The notes under the pieces are model-generated. The model saw nothing but the letters and a program-made list of their open reading frames with translations, was not told the origin of the DNA and made no database searches. Positions 11,339-24,179 of a stretch of DNA of 50,878 nt are shown in pieces. The stretch spans positions 421,067 through 471,944 of the forward strand of contig SAXG01000033.1 of assembly GCA_012932865.1 (NCBI GenBank), read 5' to 3'. Each line of letters opens with the position of its first letter. Positions within the stretch are counted from its first letter, which is position 1. Made by a program: the position numbers and the translations under genes. The DNA comes from Amylostereum areolatum. Lineage: Eukaryota > Basidiomycota > Agaricomycetes > Russulales > Stereaceae.

Positions 11339-13208
11339 TTATGCTGCTGGCTTAAGATACGATATCAGTCTCTGCATAAATTCTTCGTCGCCATCGATCT
11401 TGCGGAGGACGTTTCTATGATGCGTCCGTGACTTGGGTTCGCGCTCGAGGTATCTCACAGATGCAGTGTGCACGACTTCCCTACAAGGAGGACGGTCAGG
11501 TCGGATGTGACGAAGTGGGTATAGAGATACAGACAAATGATGAATGATACGATCCCGGTTCATTGGATGCTTCCAGTCGCACTTCGCTTGGAGAGGGCAG
11601 GTGAACCGCGCGTCCGGTGAAATTCCACCGGATTGAAAACGCTTTTCCTTCTTCCTCCTGTTCTTTCTGCCGGCCTTGGTCAGTTTAACTTCGCTCCCCG
11701 AACCTACGTTATCCGCGACGTTGGGCGTAGAGACAGGTTCAATTACAGACGTCGAGGAGGATGAGGAAGCGGCGGCCGTAGGATGAAGGGAGGACTCCCT
11801 TAGCCTCGGCATGTGGCTTAAGGAGGCATCAACGTTGGCGACTGGAGACAGGAGAGGTGAGTGATGATGGAGTGCGACCTCGTCTGCTCCTGGCGGGTGA
11901 TTGACGATAGGACCGTCCACATCCATTGGATGGTCAAATATAGAAGCGTCAAGAGCGACTTGTGTGGAGAAGAGGGCGTGAGGGCGAGACTCGAGCTCAT
12001 CCAGGCGTTCCCTTAAATGGATCCAGGCCCACCAAAGTGCGTTATAGAACTGCAATACATCCTCTCCCTCCGCCATAGAGAGACGATGGTCACGCAGTTC
12101 TTGGGCGACAACCTCGGTATCTCGAAGACGCAAGGGATTAAGAAAATCGCACGCGATTTTGTTGGCGTCGGACAAATTCGTAACCTACCGAGAAGGATTC
12201 AGTCAACCATGCCAGGTCCTTCTACGAGTCATACCTGGTGGGGAGATTTGGCTGGGATCATAACAAGGTCTCCAACCTCCTGGAATATTGTGCACACTTT
12301 GACTCCGCGAGATCGTAGTTTGTCCACTGCGCTAGGGCTAAGATAGGTTTCCTGAGAGTGTATAGGGTCTTTCAGACCGTTGCACATATTCTCCTCGATA
12401 GCAATCCGGCGGAAAAGGTCTGTGTCGTCTGGGTGTATGATGTCCCATCGAGCGGCCCCGGGCTCCCCGTTCGGACGAAGCTCAGAGTAGAGCATTATAT
12501 TGAATGCGCAACATATATCCTCGTGGAGGTATGTCGTGGCATGTTTGTCGTCGTCTCCGGTTCCAGTGCAGAGAGCGTTGTACATTTTCGGTCCTGAGAA
12601 TGATACAGGCTGAGGTTTGTTGCAAACGGAAACCCTAAATCGCTCACCAATGTCAGGATCCATCGCATTCAAAGCGAAGTACGCGATCAGATTTTGGCGG
12701 CCATCCCGCCTGATCCAATCTCGGATCCCGGGAGGAAGTGCATTCATCAATATCTCGTATCGACTACGGAATTCTTGGATGAAAGCTGCTTTTGACGGCC
12801 AGTCCTGTGAACTTAGGCATGAAGCCGGTGTGCATTCCATCGATGAAGCGATGCGCATACCTTCAGCTTCCATCTCACCCTTGTTGGGGAATCGTACTTC
12901 CCAAACTGCTCAAAGAAGTGTTTGACCGAGTACTTTGTCGCCGATATCTGGTCCAGCTGGGTGTCAACGAGGGTGACAAGCTTAGAACCATACTCTTTTA
13001 TGAAGGACTGCGGTGTCCAGACGTGTTGTAAGGAATCTTCCATCCCCGAAACAACAACAGGGTACCCATGAAGGCAAGCAGCGGCAAAGATTCTTTCTCC
13101 TGAAGTGCCGGATAAAAGATCGAGTATGGGAATCCTAACAGGACCCCCTGGCTCTGGTATTGGTGGCGGAAGGTCCCACACAGATTCACGACTATAGTTG
13201 GTCGACAT
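11339..13208 (-). CDS. JmjC-domain protein, KDM3-like histone-demethylase fold
   Basis: Three exons, 13208-12861, 12804-12235 and 12184-11339, with introns of 56 and 50 bp, all phase 0, give 587 residues. JmjC features in order: N-terminal HVWTPQSFIKEYG, VRWKLKDWPS across the first splice, TTYLHEDICCAFNIM with the H-x-D iron ligands, ARWDIIHPDD, DPIHSQETYL, and VMIPAKSPHQV with the distal iron-binding His, then KIACDF across the second splice. This order matches the Fe(II)/2-oxoglutarate oxygenases of the KDM3/JMJD1 group, which remove methyl groups from histone lysine in the nucleus. After residue about 325 comes a low-complexity linker, a basic KLTKAGRKNRRKKEKR stretch, and a tail with CPLQAKCDWKHP...RIIHHL that resembles a C2H2-type finger. 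Substrate specificity is inference. Confidence 0.85.
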
Positions 13209-13324
13209 TTTAGCGCATCAACGACGAGTGGACATGGTCTCACCTTGATTGTGAAAGCATATCATTCATAAATGATAAATTTTCCTCAATAGTCGATTCA
13301 GAGAACCTTGTTACTGGTCTATAG

Positions 13325-14098
13325 TCATCTCCATTGTGGTGCAACCTTGTCGCTGAGCAGTGGATCTTGGGGAACGTCTACCACGAGTGAGTTATAGTAC
13401 ACTACTTGACCCCGCATGAATGTTCTGTGCTCACGTTCGCGTCTGATTTGCAAGAGTCGCATATCTCCCGCCCGCAGATAATGCACATCCAAGTGCAGAA
13501 CAGTAACCCGGTACCACAAAAATCTAAATCCAAGACACTTTAGATATTACTGCGCATATACACAATCGAAAGAAGACTCACCACATGTGGCCCTCACTTT
13601 CATCTCAATGTGGCGATGGATGACGGCCGGGAGATTCATGTGAAGTTTATGTTTTTCCAACACAGGCCGTAAGATCGCGGCAACTGCATTCTTCAATAGC
13701 CGTCCGTAAATAGAGTGTGCAAGGGGGTCTTGTGGAATAGGTTTACCAGTTGGAACAGGGCGACTTCTTTTGTAAGGAATGTGCTGAACCCGAGACGAAA
13801 CTCGGGTTCGATTGCAGGTTTTACCTCCCGAAATTCAAAACGACAGCCCCCAACTTGTGTCTCGTCTCTTACGAGAACACGAAAGTCTATAGATATGTAA
13901 GTGAGAGAGACGAATGACTAGATGGACATAGCTTCACGAACTGATGAACCGGCATCTTTCTGCCAACGTGTTCAGGTTGCCACCGGCCTGGCATTCTACG
14001 CAAAGCACAAAGTCGGGGAGTCTGACACGGGACCACTCTGCGCCTCGAAATGAATGGGGGTATCGGCGACAAGTGACGAGCTGGACTTTTTCCGCCAT
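13325..14098 (-). CDS. Small multi-exon gene of unknown function
   Basis: ATG at 14098 begins MAEKVQLVTCRRYPHSFRG. Exon 1 has LCVECQAGGNLNTLAERC with a CxxC pair. An intron (gttcgtg...tctatag) leads to NFRVLVRDETQVGGC. A 41-bp intron (gtaaaacc...gttcag) leads to HIPYKRSRPVPTGKPIPQDP, SIYGRLLKNAVAAILRPV and NLPAVIHRHIEMK. The 3' end is uncertain: two donors (at gtgagggcc or gtgagtctt near 13610-13590) give different last exons, one of which runs open to 13325. I do not recognise the family. The text is clearly coding-like, and the only alternative frames need worse splice sites. It lies head-to-tail with the JmjC gene, about 115 bp upstream of it on the same strand. Confidence 0.5.
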
Positions 14099-17000
14099 AG
14101 TAGTGTACGTAGACCGTATACAGACGGTAGTACTACGACGGCGGCCTACTGTACGAACGTACGTTTAGGCAACTCAACCACCGGCACGTGCCCGTGGGAA
14201 CGAGCGAGTTTTGCGAGACGGGTTTATGCACGTAAGTATTGTGCAACAATCCCTCGCGTTTACTCAGTATATCTCCCTTCGACCTGTCGCCCACACATCC
14301 GTATGTCCGCGGGAGCACGTCAAGTATGTTCATGGAGGGTCAGAGAGCATCAAAGTGAGTGCCATGAACGGTGCAGACGAAGTGTGACTTACTCTATCCT
14401 GTAGCACTCCGGCTCCCAGTTACGCATACCCAGACGCCGACATCGTCCGCGCGTCGTCCCCAAGGCGCGTGGCCTACCACGCTTTGTGAAATGAGAACGG
14501 CATGGAAGTCTACACAAAATCGGTGTCGAGATCGACGTGCCTGCAGAACGGGCCACGGTGCAGCCGCGCGGGGGCCCGTGTTTCGTGGTCATTTCTCCGT
14601 GCGTTTCTTATCCAAAAGCCTTGGAGGACTTGCCTCTAACGTTACCTGCCCAATCCACGCTTTCATTGCGCACACCTTCCCCGCGCGCTCGAAAACTTTG
14701 CTGTCGTTCGTCCTGCGATCGAGCGACTCTCCCGACGACTGGTCGTTCTCCTTCGCATTCTTCCACGAGCAGGACCTCGCCTTGCTGATTCCCATTTGGA
14801 TTCTCACCCAACGTGTCTGCAGCACCCACCTTGCGCTCAAGGAAGACCCCGCCCAACGATACACCCTAACGAAGATCATGACCAGATCCGCATGCCCTTT
14901 GACACGAAGAGGCCCTTTGTCCATGACGATTCCTGGTGGTCTTGCTGGAAGAGGGCAAATAGGGACGCCGCACGAGTGCGGAGGGGCGGCGAGAGAGTGA
15001 GGGCGGTGGGTCGGCGAGAGAGTGAGGGCGGTGGGTCGGCGACGAGGCGGGCGACGATGCCCACAGTGAAACACACGTGCGCCGTGCTCTCCCACGTTGG
15101 GAGGGCGGCAAGGACGGGCACCTCTCCCTGGCTTCCGGTCGAAGAAGATGGAGTGCGGATGAGCGCCGCCCGGGGCACGGAAGAGCGGGAGTAAAAATGG
15201 CGACGGCACCCACAGTGCAAAGTGCGCGCTCGCGTTCACTCACGTCGTCATGCCCTTCGCGCTCTCTGGTATGTTTGCGCCCCTGTTCTCGTCTCCTCTT
15301 TACGACACTCATCCACTTTACCAGACGACCTGCAGCTGATGTGAGATCGGCACCGCCCGTCGACGCACGGCTTCTGAAGGGTCTGGGCACCGAAGTGGGT
15401 CAATGTAGCGTGTATATCGGTGAGCTGGGGTCAGGGAGGGAGCTGCGTGCCGGTGAAGAGACTGAATTGGTGAAGCAAAGAGGTGAAGCTGCACTGGCCG
15501 TGCGCGGATGTCGTTCACATTTCGTATAACATGATCTATGTATTTCTAAAGACAAACGTTCGCCGTTGCCAGTCTAAAAACAGTCAAATTCCATAAAACA
15601 ATAAGCAAGGTCCGTTGTTGTCGCGCACGTCCCGCTTCAACCTCGGAATGTCCGAACGTCTCGCCTCTTCCTCCATGACGCCGCCCTCTTCCCACCGCCG
15701 CCGACGGCGACATCGCTGTCGCGCGCGTGCCATTCGAACTCGAGCTATGTCGAGCTCGTCGCTTGTCCCGGCTGTCGCCCTAGCTGCTGATGGCGACGTC
15801 GCGTGGGCCCTGCTCGAGCTGCAGTAGAGCGTTACACGAGCTCGTCTCACGTCCACCTCCCGCGCCCTAGCTGCCGCCTTCGCAGCCACCGTCGCGCGTT
15901 CCCCGTCGTCCCATCGACGTCAAAGGTGGTAAGGCGAGGTCTTCAAGAGATGACCTGGACGGGCATGCTGGGGAAGGTGTCACCAATGTCGAGGTGAGCG
16001 TACAGCCGCTCGTTTACGAGGGTGAACAGAGCGCGATGTGAGCTCAAGTCCCGCGCAATGACGCGATGAACACGCACCTTGGACGCCATGAGGTTCTGAG
16101 CCTTGGCGACGACTGGAACGCGACAGGCAGCCTCGCATCGACACATGGTGCGACCCGGTGCGGTCTGTGGCGGTCGCGCGTCGCGGCGGTGGGCTGACAT
16201 TGGTAATATTCACTGGTGGCGGTGATACCGGTCAGTGTTCGACTTATTCGAGATGAACGGCGTGCTCACCTTGTTTCGACAGCGTTCACATCGTCTCTGA
16301 GCAGGCGAACCGCGTTCCAGAGAGCCGCCGCACGGAAGACGCGGTTCGGGCTGTCGTTGGAGTTGAGAAGAGTGGTGGCGGGAAAGGGCAGCCCACGCGA
16401 AGAGGCCGATAGCTTTGGCCGCCACGGTGAGCTTTGTTCGTGAATCGGGAGGTGCGTGACTCCTGGCATCGATTGTAGAGAACGCGGCCCCGCCAGCACG
16501 GCGTGCTGGTGTGTTTCAATCGTTGTGTGCCAAACCCCGGACGCAAGCGCACATTTGAGGACGATTTGCGAGTTTGGGAAAGAGCAGGGAAACAGAGGAC
16601 AGGCGGGAGGCAGGGAAGGGCGTCAGAATGTAGAGGGGATGCCGAGACGTGCGCACACGCGCCTGTGAACGCTGCGAACGAAGGATAGACGCGTGTTGGT
16701 GGGCGAATAGGCAGAAAGCCGAAGGGAAACACACCGGGGGCGAGACAGATCCTCAGACTGGTGACGTCTACCCCGAGCCCTGCACTGAACGCGATCGACG
16801 TCATTGCCGCGTGCGATGCACGGACACACGCCGTCGGTCGCGTGGGAGGGCGGTGAAGCAATCGAGGACTCGGGCGTTGTATAGGAGGGACGGGGTTGAC
16901 GGGATGGGCGACGAGAGGAGGTAGGGAAGAGAGTGGGAAACGATGATCGCCCTGTGTATGAGTGTACGCTGTGGACTGAAACCGCACACCGCATAGACTC

Positions 17001-17388
17001 ACCTGTCAGGTAGCCCTACTGGTACAGTATCGTCCGCGACATGCATAGCCAATGCCGCGTGCTGAGATCTTGTGAAATGCGAGAAGCCCCGAGTGTGGTG
17101 CGGGGAACTCGAAAGGGTCCGGCGGATCCGGCGGATGAGTACGTTGAGTTCCCAGTAACGCCCACCGCCCTCAACAATGTACCATTCGCACGCGCGTCAC
17201 CGCACTGATATGCCGGCGGTACGAAGCGCCGATCCTCTCACTGCAATGGCACGCCGCCGAACAATGAATGCAATGGTCTATTATTCAATCTTGCTGTTTG
17301 TCGTGGTTTAAACTTCAAGTATCCGCTCGTTTTGCCATCCTCGAAGTATTCCTCTTCCTGGTGACACTGGCCGTGGCTGCCACTTACC
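14099..17388. other. GC-rich 3.3 kb without a confident gene
   Basis: Several long open frames overlap on both strands (for example 14371-15000 plus, 14589-15239 minus, 16286-17002 minus) without domains, as expected where stops are rare. The best coding hint is on the minus strand at 16500-15950: NDSPNRVFRAAALWNAVRLL, an intron (gtgagc...atgtcag, about 16273-16199) and then VRVHRVIARDLSSHRALFTL. It gives no family and no clear start. Positions 17100-17380 hold promoter-like spacer for the next gene. Confidence 0.35.
14991..15040. repeat. 25-bp tandem repeat, two perfect units
   Basis: Units at 14991-15015 and 15016-15040, beginning gagagagtgagggcgg, inside GC-rich spacer. Confidence 0.85.
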
Positions 17389-20300
17389 ATGACCGCCCCT
17401 ACGCCGGGCCCTCTCGCGCCTAGTCCTGCGGAACCCAGCTCTGAGAATACATCTCCCTCCCTCGCGTTTCATCCACGGAAGAAACGTACGGCACCTCCAG
17501 AGTTTGACTCTGACCGAAACCCAGAAGACCCAGATGCCCATTTCGACAAAATGAACAAGACCCACTCATTCCCCGGGTTCATGAAAGGAAATGTGCACTT
17601 GCAGAAGGTAGCGGGTCAAACACCCTTGCTCTGAACTCCATCGTGATAACCATGACCAGCTCATGCACACTCGTAACTTGAAGAATCGGAAGGGACTTAC
17701 AGTAACATTGTGGCTTCTATCGCCGTAAGTTCGCGCTAACTCCAATACAGGCTAGGGGACCGTCTACGCAGTCGTCTCTGCCAGGTCCCAAAGCACAAGC
17801 AGCATTCGAAGGAAACGAGATGGACTCTGCGACGCATACATGGTTGAGTCGATCGCCCATACAGTGGGTTCAATTGGTCAGCGATGTTCTGTCAGTGCGT
17901 CGTCGCTCATGTCCACTGACCCACACTTTATGCTCCTCAGGGCAGACCAACCGCTGAAAACTCCCGTACGGAGGATCGTGGTACTTACTCTGGTTCCCAC
18001 ATTGAGGATGCAGATATCGCAATGGAAGAATCTCACCCCCAACTCAATAAAGAAGTTCAACCCGAAGCCTCCGCCTCGGTTAGTAGAGCCATTGGAGGGC
18101 ATTCAAAGCGCGCCTTTCTCTGATAAGCTAACGGGACATTTCCAGGCTGCAAGAGCAGCTCGCGAGCACGAGTTTGTGGATCAGGTGTGTACATTGACTT
18201 GGTTCCGACTTGCGGAACGCTCATGTTTTTCCAGGATGTCACACCAATGAACGAAGCTGAAAAAGAACAATGGATGAGATACGATGACATCTCGGCTGCC
18301 AGTGACGAAACTGACGAGGAAGGAACAAATGGGGACACGGAGGGAGCGAAGGCTCGCGCGACCCTCAAACGCACCAGGAAGAAATCACGGTCCCCATCTA
18401 AAGTAAATAACAGGTCTTATCGTCTTAGGCTGGGAAGGTCGATACTTACTTATATCCCAGTCGCACATCACGAATTCAAGGAATCAAAACACCAACCAAT
18501 TTCAAGGTCCTGCTCAGGCTGACCCACCAAATGCCTCGCCGTCTGAATCTAGAACGTTGCTGGACGGTCAGTTGCTTCAAGCCACTATTTGGCGAAACAG
18601 CGGTGCTTAACATCCAGCTTCGTTACCCCTCCGTATACAGGTTCCTCGGCGAACTTTTCATTCCCTCCTTCGTCTGGGGCTTTTTCTACTCCTCCGTTAA
18701 TTTCCTCGACAGCTTCCTCTGGCAATCAGCGAGGTCAGAAGCATCCCTTTGACTGTTACACGGCCCGGGTGCTCATTCGTTTTCAGGTCCACAAGGTCCT
18801 GATGTTCCCCCTAGCCAACACTCAGGTTAGTGCCTTTTGCTTCACACAACTGCCAGCTCATCTTCTCTAGAACAAGAACAGGCTTCAGGAGGGATCACCT
18901 CGGAAGAAGGATCGCTTCCGAGCGGCGAGTCCTTTTCTCTCTCTTTCAATGGAGATGATAAATGCTCACGATATGTTTCAGATTCGCCACCGTCGTTCGC
19001 GACTGGATCGGGAACAGGGATGAACGACCCTCATATGGCCTACGTCTTCTCGTTGATCTCGGAAGGCTGCGCCACGCTAGGAAGCCAGCTAAATGAGCAG
19101 TCCAAAGAGCAATCCTGTAGAATTGATGCCGCGTTGGCCAAGCTAGAATCTGTCGCGACTCAGGCCGCAAGCGCGGGATTGCAACCAGCGCCTTCTCGGA
19201 AGGTTAAGGGAAAGGGGCCTGGAAAGGTTTACATGACAGATATGCGCCTACTGGACCGTGAGGTGGCGGATCACCCTCAATTGGTTTTATTTCGAGTAAG
19301 TCGTGACATTGCATCGTCAACGGGTGCTTTCTTACATAGGCTTGACAGTCTCACATCCGCAAACACCTCCTTCGGCTCCTTAATATCCTATCACTGGAAG
19401 CAATCGCCGATATACCCCCTCCGTTCACCGAACAACAGGTCGATGACTTCATTCACAAACGCGCCGGTTGCATCCGAATCACCGCCGAATCCTTTCGCCT
19501 GGACTTCACTCTTGATCGCTCTCATCCAGTAAATCAAGCCGCGTTCCATGTCTACACCCAGAGTTTTCTTGACTGTGTCAATCATGGAATGTACACCTAT
19601 CCGGAACCCCTGGATCTTCCGTTCCGAGTCTTCGAGCGCGTGCTTTGGGCCATAGTTAAGCACTTTAAGACGGCACGAACTGCTTACAACAGGAGGATCC
19701 TTTCGCCAGAAACCCCTGAGCAGGTGGACTATCGCTTGCGTAGCGCATCCAGGAGCTCACGGAAAACCAGGGTGAGATACATGTTGTTCCTTAGATTGCT
19801 TTCCGTGGCTCACATAAAGAAAATCTAGCTTTATGAGAAGCGCCTAGAAGTTATCATCAGATACTTCCCGCGACATGCCGACCTCTTCACTCGAATGGGT
19901 ACACAAGGTGTTAGCTCCGACGAGTCTGATTCTGAGGAAGAAGGTGTCGCTCCTGGCCACAAATCGTACATTCGTATCTCGCCTGTGTGGCGCAGTCGAC
20001 CGCTCTCAAGCTGGATGTGGTCTCTTGACGAGATCGTTTCCAGTCAACGCGCTCCTCGCGTCGGCAGACGGGCTGTCCCGGGGTCGGAACCTCGGCCTAG
20101 GAAACATTCTACTCGCATCAACACAGAGGCTGTAGCGCCACCCGATCTCTACCGCAACTGTTACGACCCGGTATGGGTCGCGTCGCTCTTGCCTTACGAT
20201 GTCCGCAACCTTCGTACGGTGGATCTTGTATACGACCTTCGTCCCCTTTCCATCTCTTCTCCCGATCGACCTGCTTCTAGGAAGCGTCCGCGCCGGCAGC

Positions 20301-20581
20301 AGCAGCAGGGTAACACAGCTCCGTCCACGCCTCTGTCAAGCGGAAGCTCGCCACGAGCCAATCCACCTTCAAAGGGCGCGAACAGTCATTCCAGTACGAC
20401 AGCAGGGCGTGGCCCTTCTGACCCTTCGGGAAGTCGTGATAGTCGTCAGAGCTCCGGGAAGGTGAAAACAAAGGAAGGGGAGCGCCAAGAGAGTACCACA
20501 GGTGGCGTTACTGGCGAAGGGGCATCCTCGACGAAAGCTGGGGTGAAGTCGAAGGGAAAGGGCAAGGAGAAGGCTACTTAA
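17389..20581 (+). CDS. Large multi-exon gene of an uncharacterised, probably lineage-expanded family
   Basis: ATG at 17389 (MTAPTPGPLAPSPAEPSS). Many short exons follow up to about 19295, mostly disordered and charged (for example DVTPMNEAEKEQWMRYDD, KRTRKKSRSPSK). The well-defined last three exons are: one ending at 19295; 19349-19771 starting SHIRKHLLRLLNIL and containing FTEQQVDDF, FRLDFTLDRSHPVNQAAFHV and FERVLWAIVKHFKTARTAYN; and 19829-20581 starting LYEKRLEVIIRYFP and containing MGTQGVSSDESDSEEEG, YIRISPVWRS and PPDLYRNCYDPVWV. The blocks around the SSDESD motif resemble a family I associate with repeat-rich parts of agaricomycete genomes. No enzyme motif is visible. The C-terminus is a low-complexity Ser/Gly/Lys tail. 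The first half of the model is approximate. Confidence 0.65.
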
Positions 20582-21257
20582 GGTCCAACCAGCTGCAGTG
20601 TACGATATTAAAACGGTGTTTCTCGTATGTCCACTTATACAATTGTCGCTGTCACCATCAAAGCAAGTCACAATCCTTCCCGGTGGTAGTATTAGAGGAT
20701 GATCGATTGGTCCGCCGATGTTCTCGAAAATGAACAGATACACACGAATTATGGCTAAGCAGACCGAAGGTGAAAGATGAGTGTCATGGTGGCTCAGGTG
20801 AAATAACCCGCCGAAGCGCGTATGGACGCATCCCTGCTAACGAAGAGTATATAAAAAGGATGATCTATACGCGGACAATGGGATCATATTAGGCGAAATG
20901 ACATTAGCCCTGTGAATATACTCCATGCAATCTGGTGACTCGTGGAGTTGGGAGCGCCGGAGGTTGGTATAGGGGGCCCGCCTTGCACTGAGCAGCACTG
21001 TGGCAGTTGGGCTACTCCATGACGAGATTTTCCTGCTTCCGACAAATTCCTTGAATGCATCGCGGACTGAAGGACGTCACCCTCGACGGCAACCGATTCA
21101 GGGCTGGTCGAAACGTCAAAGAGATTGCTCGCGGGGAGGGCTTCGTCGTCGCCGAACTCCCTGCCTTCCCAGACTTCACAGATGGGAGCAGGCGGTTCTG
21201 AAGATTTGGTATATGAACCGCAGCGAGAAAAACCGGAACCACAGTTGCTGAGGCAGG
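20582..21257. other. Spacer between the large gene and HMG copy 2
   Basis: A TATA-like gagtatataaaaagg lies near 20845-20859. Downstream, the plus frame at about 21068-21200 reads protein-like (VTLDGNRFRAGRNVKEIARG, ending SRRF stop) but has no ATG or family that I recognise. It may be a fragment cut by the inserted block, whose edge is at 21258. Confidence 0.3.
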
Positions 21258-21857
21258 GGCCTATGTCATTCTAGATTCCGGAGCGGGATTGGGTCCTAGT
21301 ATCACCCTTGAAAGTGCCAATAAAGGACTCACGACTCCGAAGGTAGACCTGTGCGAGCACTCCGAAGTTCCAGCTAGCAGTCATGGTCGTGCTGCGCGTG
21401 TAACATACAGTGAGAAAATGAAAAAGCCACATCGTACACACCATCTTGATCGACGTAAGTGGGCAAGGTGAGCACGCATGAGCACTGTGAAACCGAGATA
21501 GGGGGACAGAAGGACCGTATTAACAAACAGGCCGCACGACGCAAGCGGGAGGTACGAAAACATAGCCTCACAACGAGTGAAATATGACACGAAAGGTGGG
21601 GAGAAGAAGGATACCGCTGGAATCGATCATCAAAAGGGGAAGTAAAAAAGAGGTAAATATTAGGTCCTTCCTTCGAAGAAAACGCAAATCGCGGCATTGC
21701 GGCGTTCTAGAGAAACCGGGGAGACGCACTTGCATAGCTTGGGTCGGAATAAAAGAACAAATTTTGAGAGGGGTGTGGAGGCGAATATATCGAGGAAGGC
21801 AGTAAGCAGAGGGGCACGACCAAAAAAAAGGGACATATGCAATGGCAACGGCCCCAA

Positions 21858-23316
21858 TCAATCGAAAAGGGCGAGAAACTCGGTCCAAGACAAGTCTTCA
21901 AAGAGAGAGCCGACTTTCGCGCTTCTCGGGACGGCGTCGAACGATTCGTTTAAGGCTGAGGGGTACAGCGCGCTGGACCAAAAGTCGGAAGAATCGAGCT
22001 CCGTGCTTCCGAGTGGGAGAAGTGGGAAAGACGGATGCTCGGCGGGTGCATCGACGGGCAGGGGAGGAGCGTCCGCGCCATTGGCGGTAAGCGGCGGCTG
22101 GACAGTATACGATGTGTCGGGAGGGCCCGCCATGATCTCCGCCATGACCTTCTCCCAGTCGATGTCGTACGGCTCGATCAGCTCGTTGGCAGGGGACCCA
22201 GGCGACTGGTGCGAGAGCGGGATGGGAGCGGACGTCCACGCGGCGTCGCGTTGGTCATGGTATTGGCCAGCGAGTCCAGCGATGAAGGCCTCCCACTGGG
22301 AATCGCAGGCAGTCACTTCGGAAGGCGGCGAAGAAGGTTCGGCGGCGGCACAGGGGGAGAGGGGAACGGGCGGCGAAGAGACGGACGGTGGGGATATGGG
22401 GCAGGACGGGGAAGAAGGGGCGAGGAAAGAGGGTGGAGAGGGTGGAGAGGGCGGAGAGGGCGGAGAGGGCGGAGAGGGCGAAGAACAAAAAGAAGAGGAG
22501 GGGGTTGTCGCATTAACGGGTAGAGCACTATTTTCCACAGTGAGAGCGGAGGGAAAGGCGTCGCTGTCACCGCCCTGGCCCGCGTTCGCGACCTCGACTT
22601 CTCGCGTCACAAGCTCGACGAGCTGGAGGCCCTGCACACCGGAGGTATCTTTCGAGGCATCGTCGCATTTTTGTCCCGTCTTCGAGCGTCGTTTGGGCGA
22701 GTAGCGGTAGTTGGGATGTCTTCGAGCGTGTTCAGCTTTGGCCGCTTTGGCCCGTTCCTTGTACGCTCCCTTGGCCTTGTCCGACAGCGAGCGCCATACG
22801 CCGGAGGCAAACCGGCTGAAGTCGCGGTTGCTGCAGTTGACGGTGTCTCGATACCGTGACGAGAGTTCTGTGCGGAAGAGGATGAAAGAATTGGAAGGGC
22901 GCGGGACATGGGCGGGAGGGGCGCCGTGGTCTAAGACCTGGTTTTTGGAAGTTCGTATGGGACCGGGGAGAGAGCGAGCGCGAGCGCCGTCAGTGTCGAA
23001 AGGGTCGCTGGGCGCGCAAGGCGGGAGCACGGAAGAGTCAAGCGTCGGGGGGCTCGCGCGGAAGAGACCGGGGGGGGACACGAGATCGATAGAGAAATCC
23101 GGGGTGCTTGTCTCGCATTTGGACTGGTCCCGGCCAAGACCGGCGGGGGGACAGGATGACTGCAAGGGTTGGGATGACCACGCCGCGAACGTGGTGAGCA
23201 GGGGATCTGTGAAGGGGGGGGAGATCAGGATCTGCCTTGAGGCGTGGGTGTGATAAGGGAGTGTGCGTACCGTTGTGAGGGTCGTAGAGGCCCATGGGAT
23301 AGTAGAGGTCGGCCAT
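21858..23316 (-). CDS. HMG-box transcription factor, copy 2 (inverted)
   Basis: Exons 23316-23271 and 23206-21858, intron 23270-23207. The predicted 464-residue protein has the same sequence as copies 1 and 3, with the HMG box at about residues 116-190, the PPS linker and the SWTEFLALFD end. TATA box, intron and terminator region are all included in the duplicated block, so this copy should be able to be expressed by itself. It differs from copy 1 only in what lies upstream of 24535, where tandem repeats of the promoter-distal segment replace the RPC1 side. Confidence 0.85.
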
Positions 23317-23364
23317 GTCGTTCTTGAGCGAATGTGGGTGCCAGTTGGGGGCATTATGGGCTGC

Positions 23365-23372
23365 TTTTTATA
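23365..23372 (-). promoter_or_regulatory. TATA box of HMG copy 2
   Basis: Same TATAAAAA, 49-56 bases before the start codon at 23316. Confidence 0.6.
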
Positions 23373-24179
23373 CGACCGCGGCGGCGTTGTTGAGCTCGAC
23401 GAGCGGCAGCGTGTTCAGACACTTACCACTCGCTATAATCACTTCGTGGACACGAGGCGCGGCCGAGTGTCCCGCCGTCGTTCTTGTCACATTCGATTGT
23501 GCACCGACACCGTCCCTGGACAGTCACGAGTCGATTTTTCAGGCCGTCGGACGCGCAGACATTGACAGCGGCGGTTGCTTCTTCGGCCTTTCCGCCTCTG
23601 CAGACTTCTTCTCCCGTGGTTTGAGCACTGAACGTGCGCCGCCGATGCCCAGCAGCCCAGCGAGCAGAACTTGAGAGAAATAGGCGACGGAACGGTCGAC
23701 AGGAGATGATACGTCGTCGTTGACGTGCGTAGAAAAGACCTGGGGGATGATGAGCATTGGCGTCCGAATCTAAGCGCGGCTGAGGAAGACCCTGGACTAA
23801 GACTAACCTGGACCGCACAATGCGACATGTGGTGAGAGGAAAACGTCCAATTTTCTGATGACGAGGGGCGGAAGGAAAAGTGGAGAAGAGCCAGATAGGA
23901 ACCACGACGGCGACCGAGTCGACCGACTACGAATAGCTAACGCAAAGGCAGGCGAGCTCGCGCAGGCATGCGGCGCTCTGCCTGGGAGCTGTCGCGAAAG
24001 CCGCAATTCGCGGTGTCGGATGTGCCGTGGGACCGATGCTCGAGGTCGAGGACGACGATGACGAGAAGCGATTGCCACTGCCAGTGCGCCTGCGCCTGCG
24101 CCAGCGCGCGGGGATCTCCGGTTTAGACCACCGCCGGCATGGCGCGTGGGAATCTCCTGTCCTCGGTCGTCGCTAAGTA

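Noticed and set aside
16286..17002. 238-codon minus-strand frame
   Set aside because: Low-complexity Pro/Arg/Ser text, overlapped by other open frames, no family.
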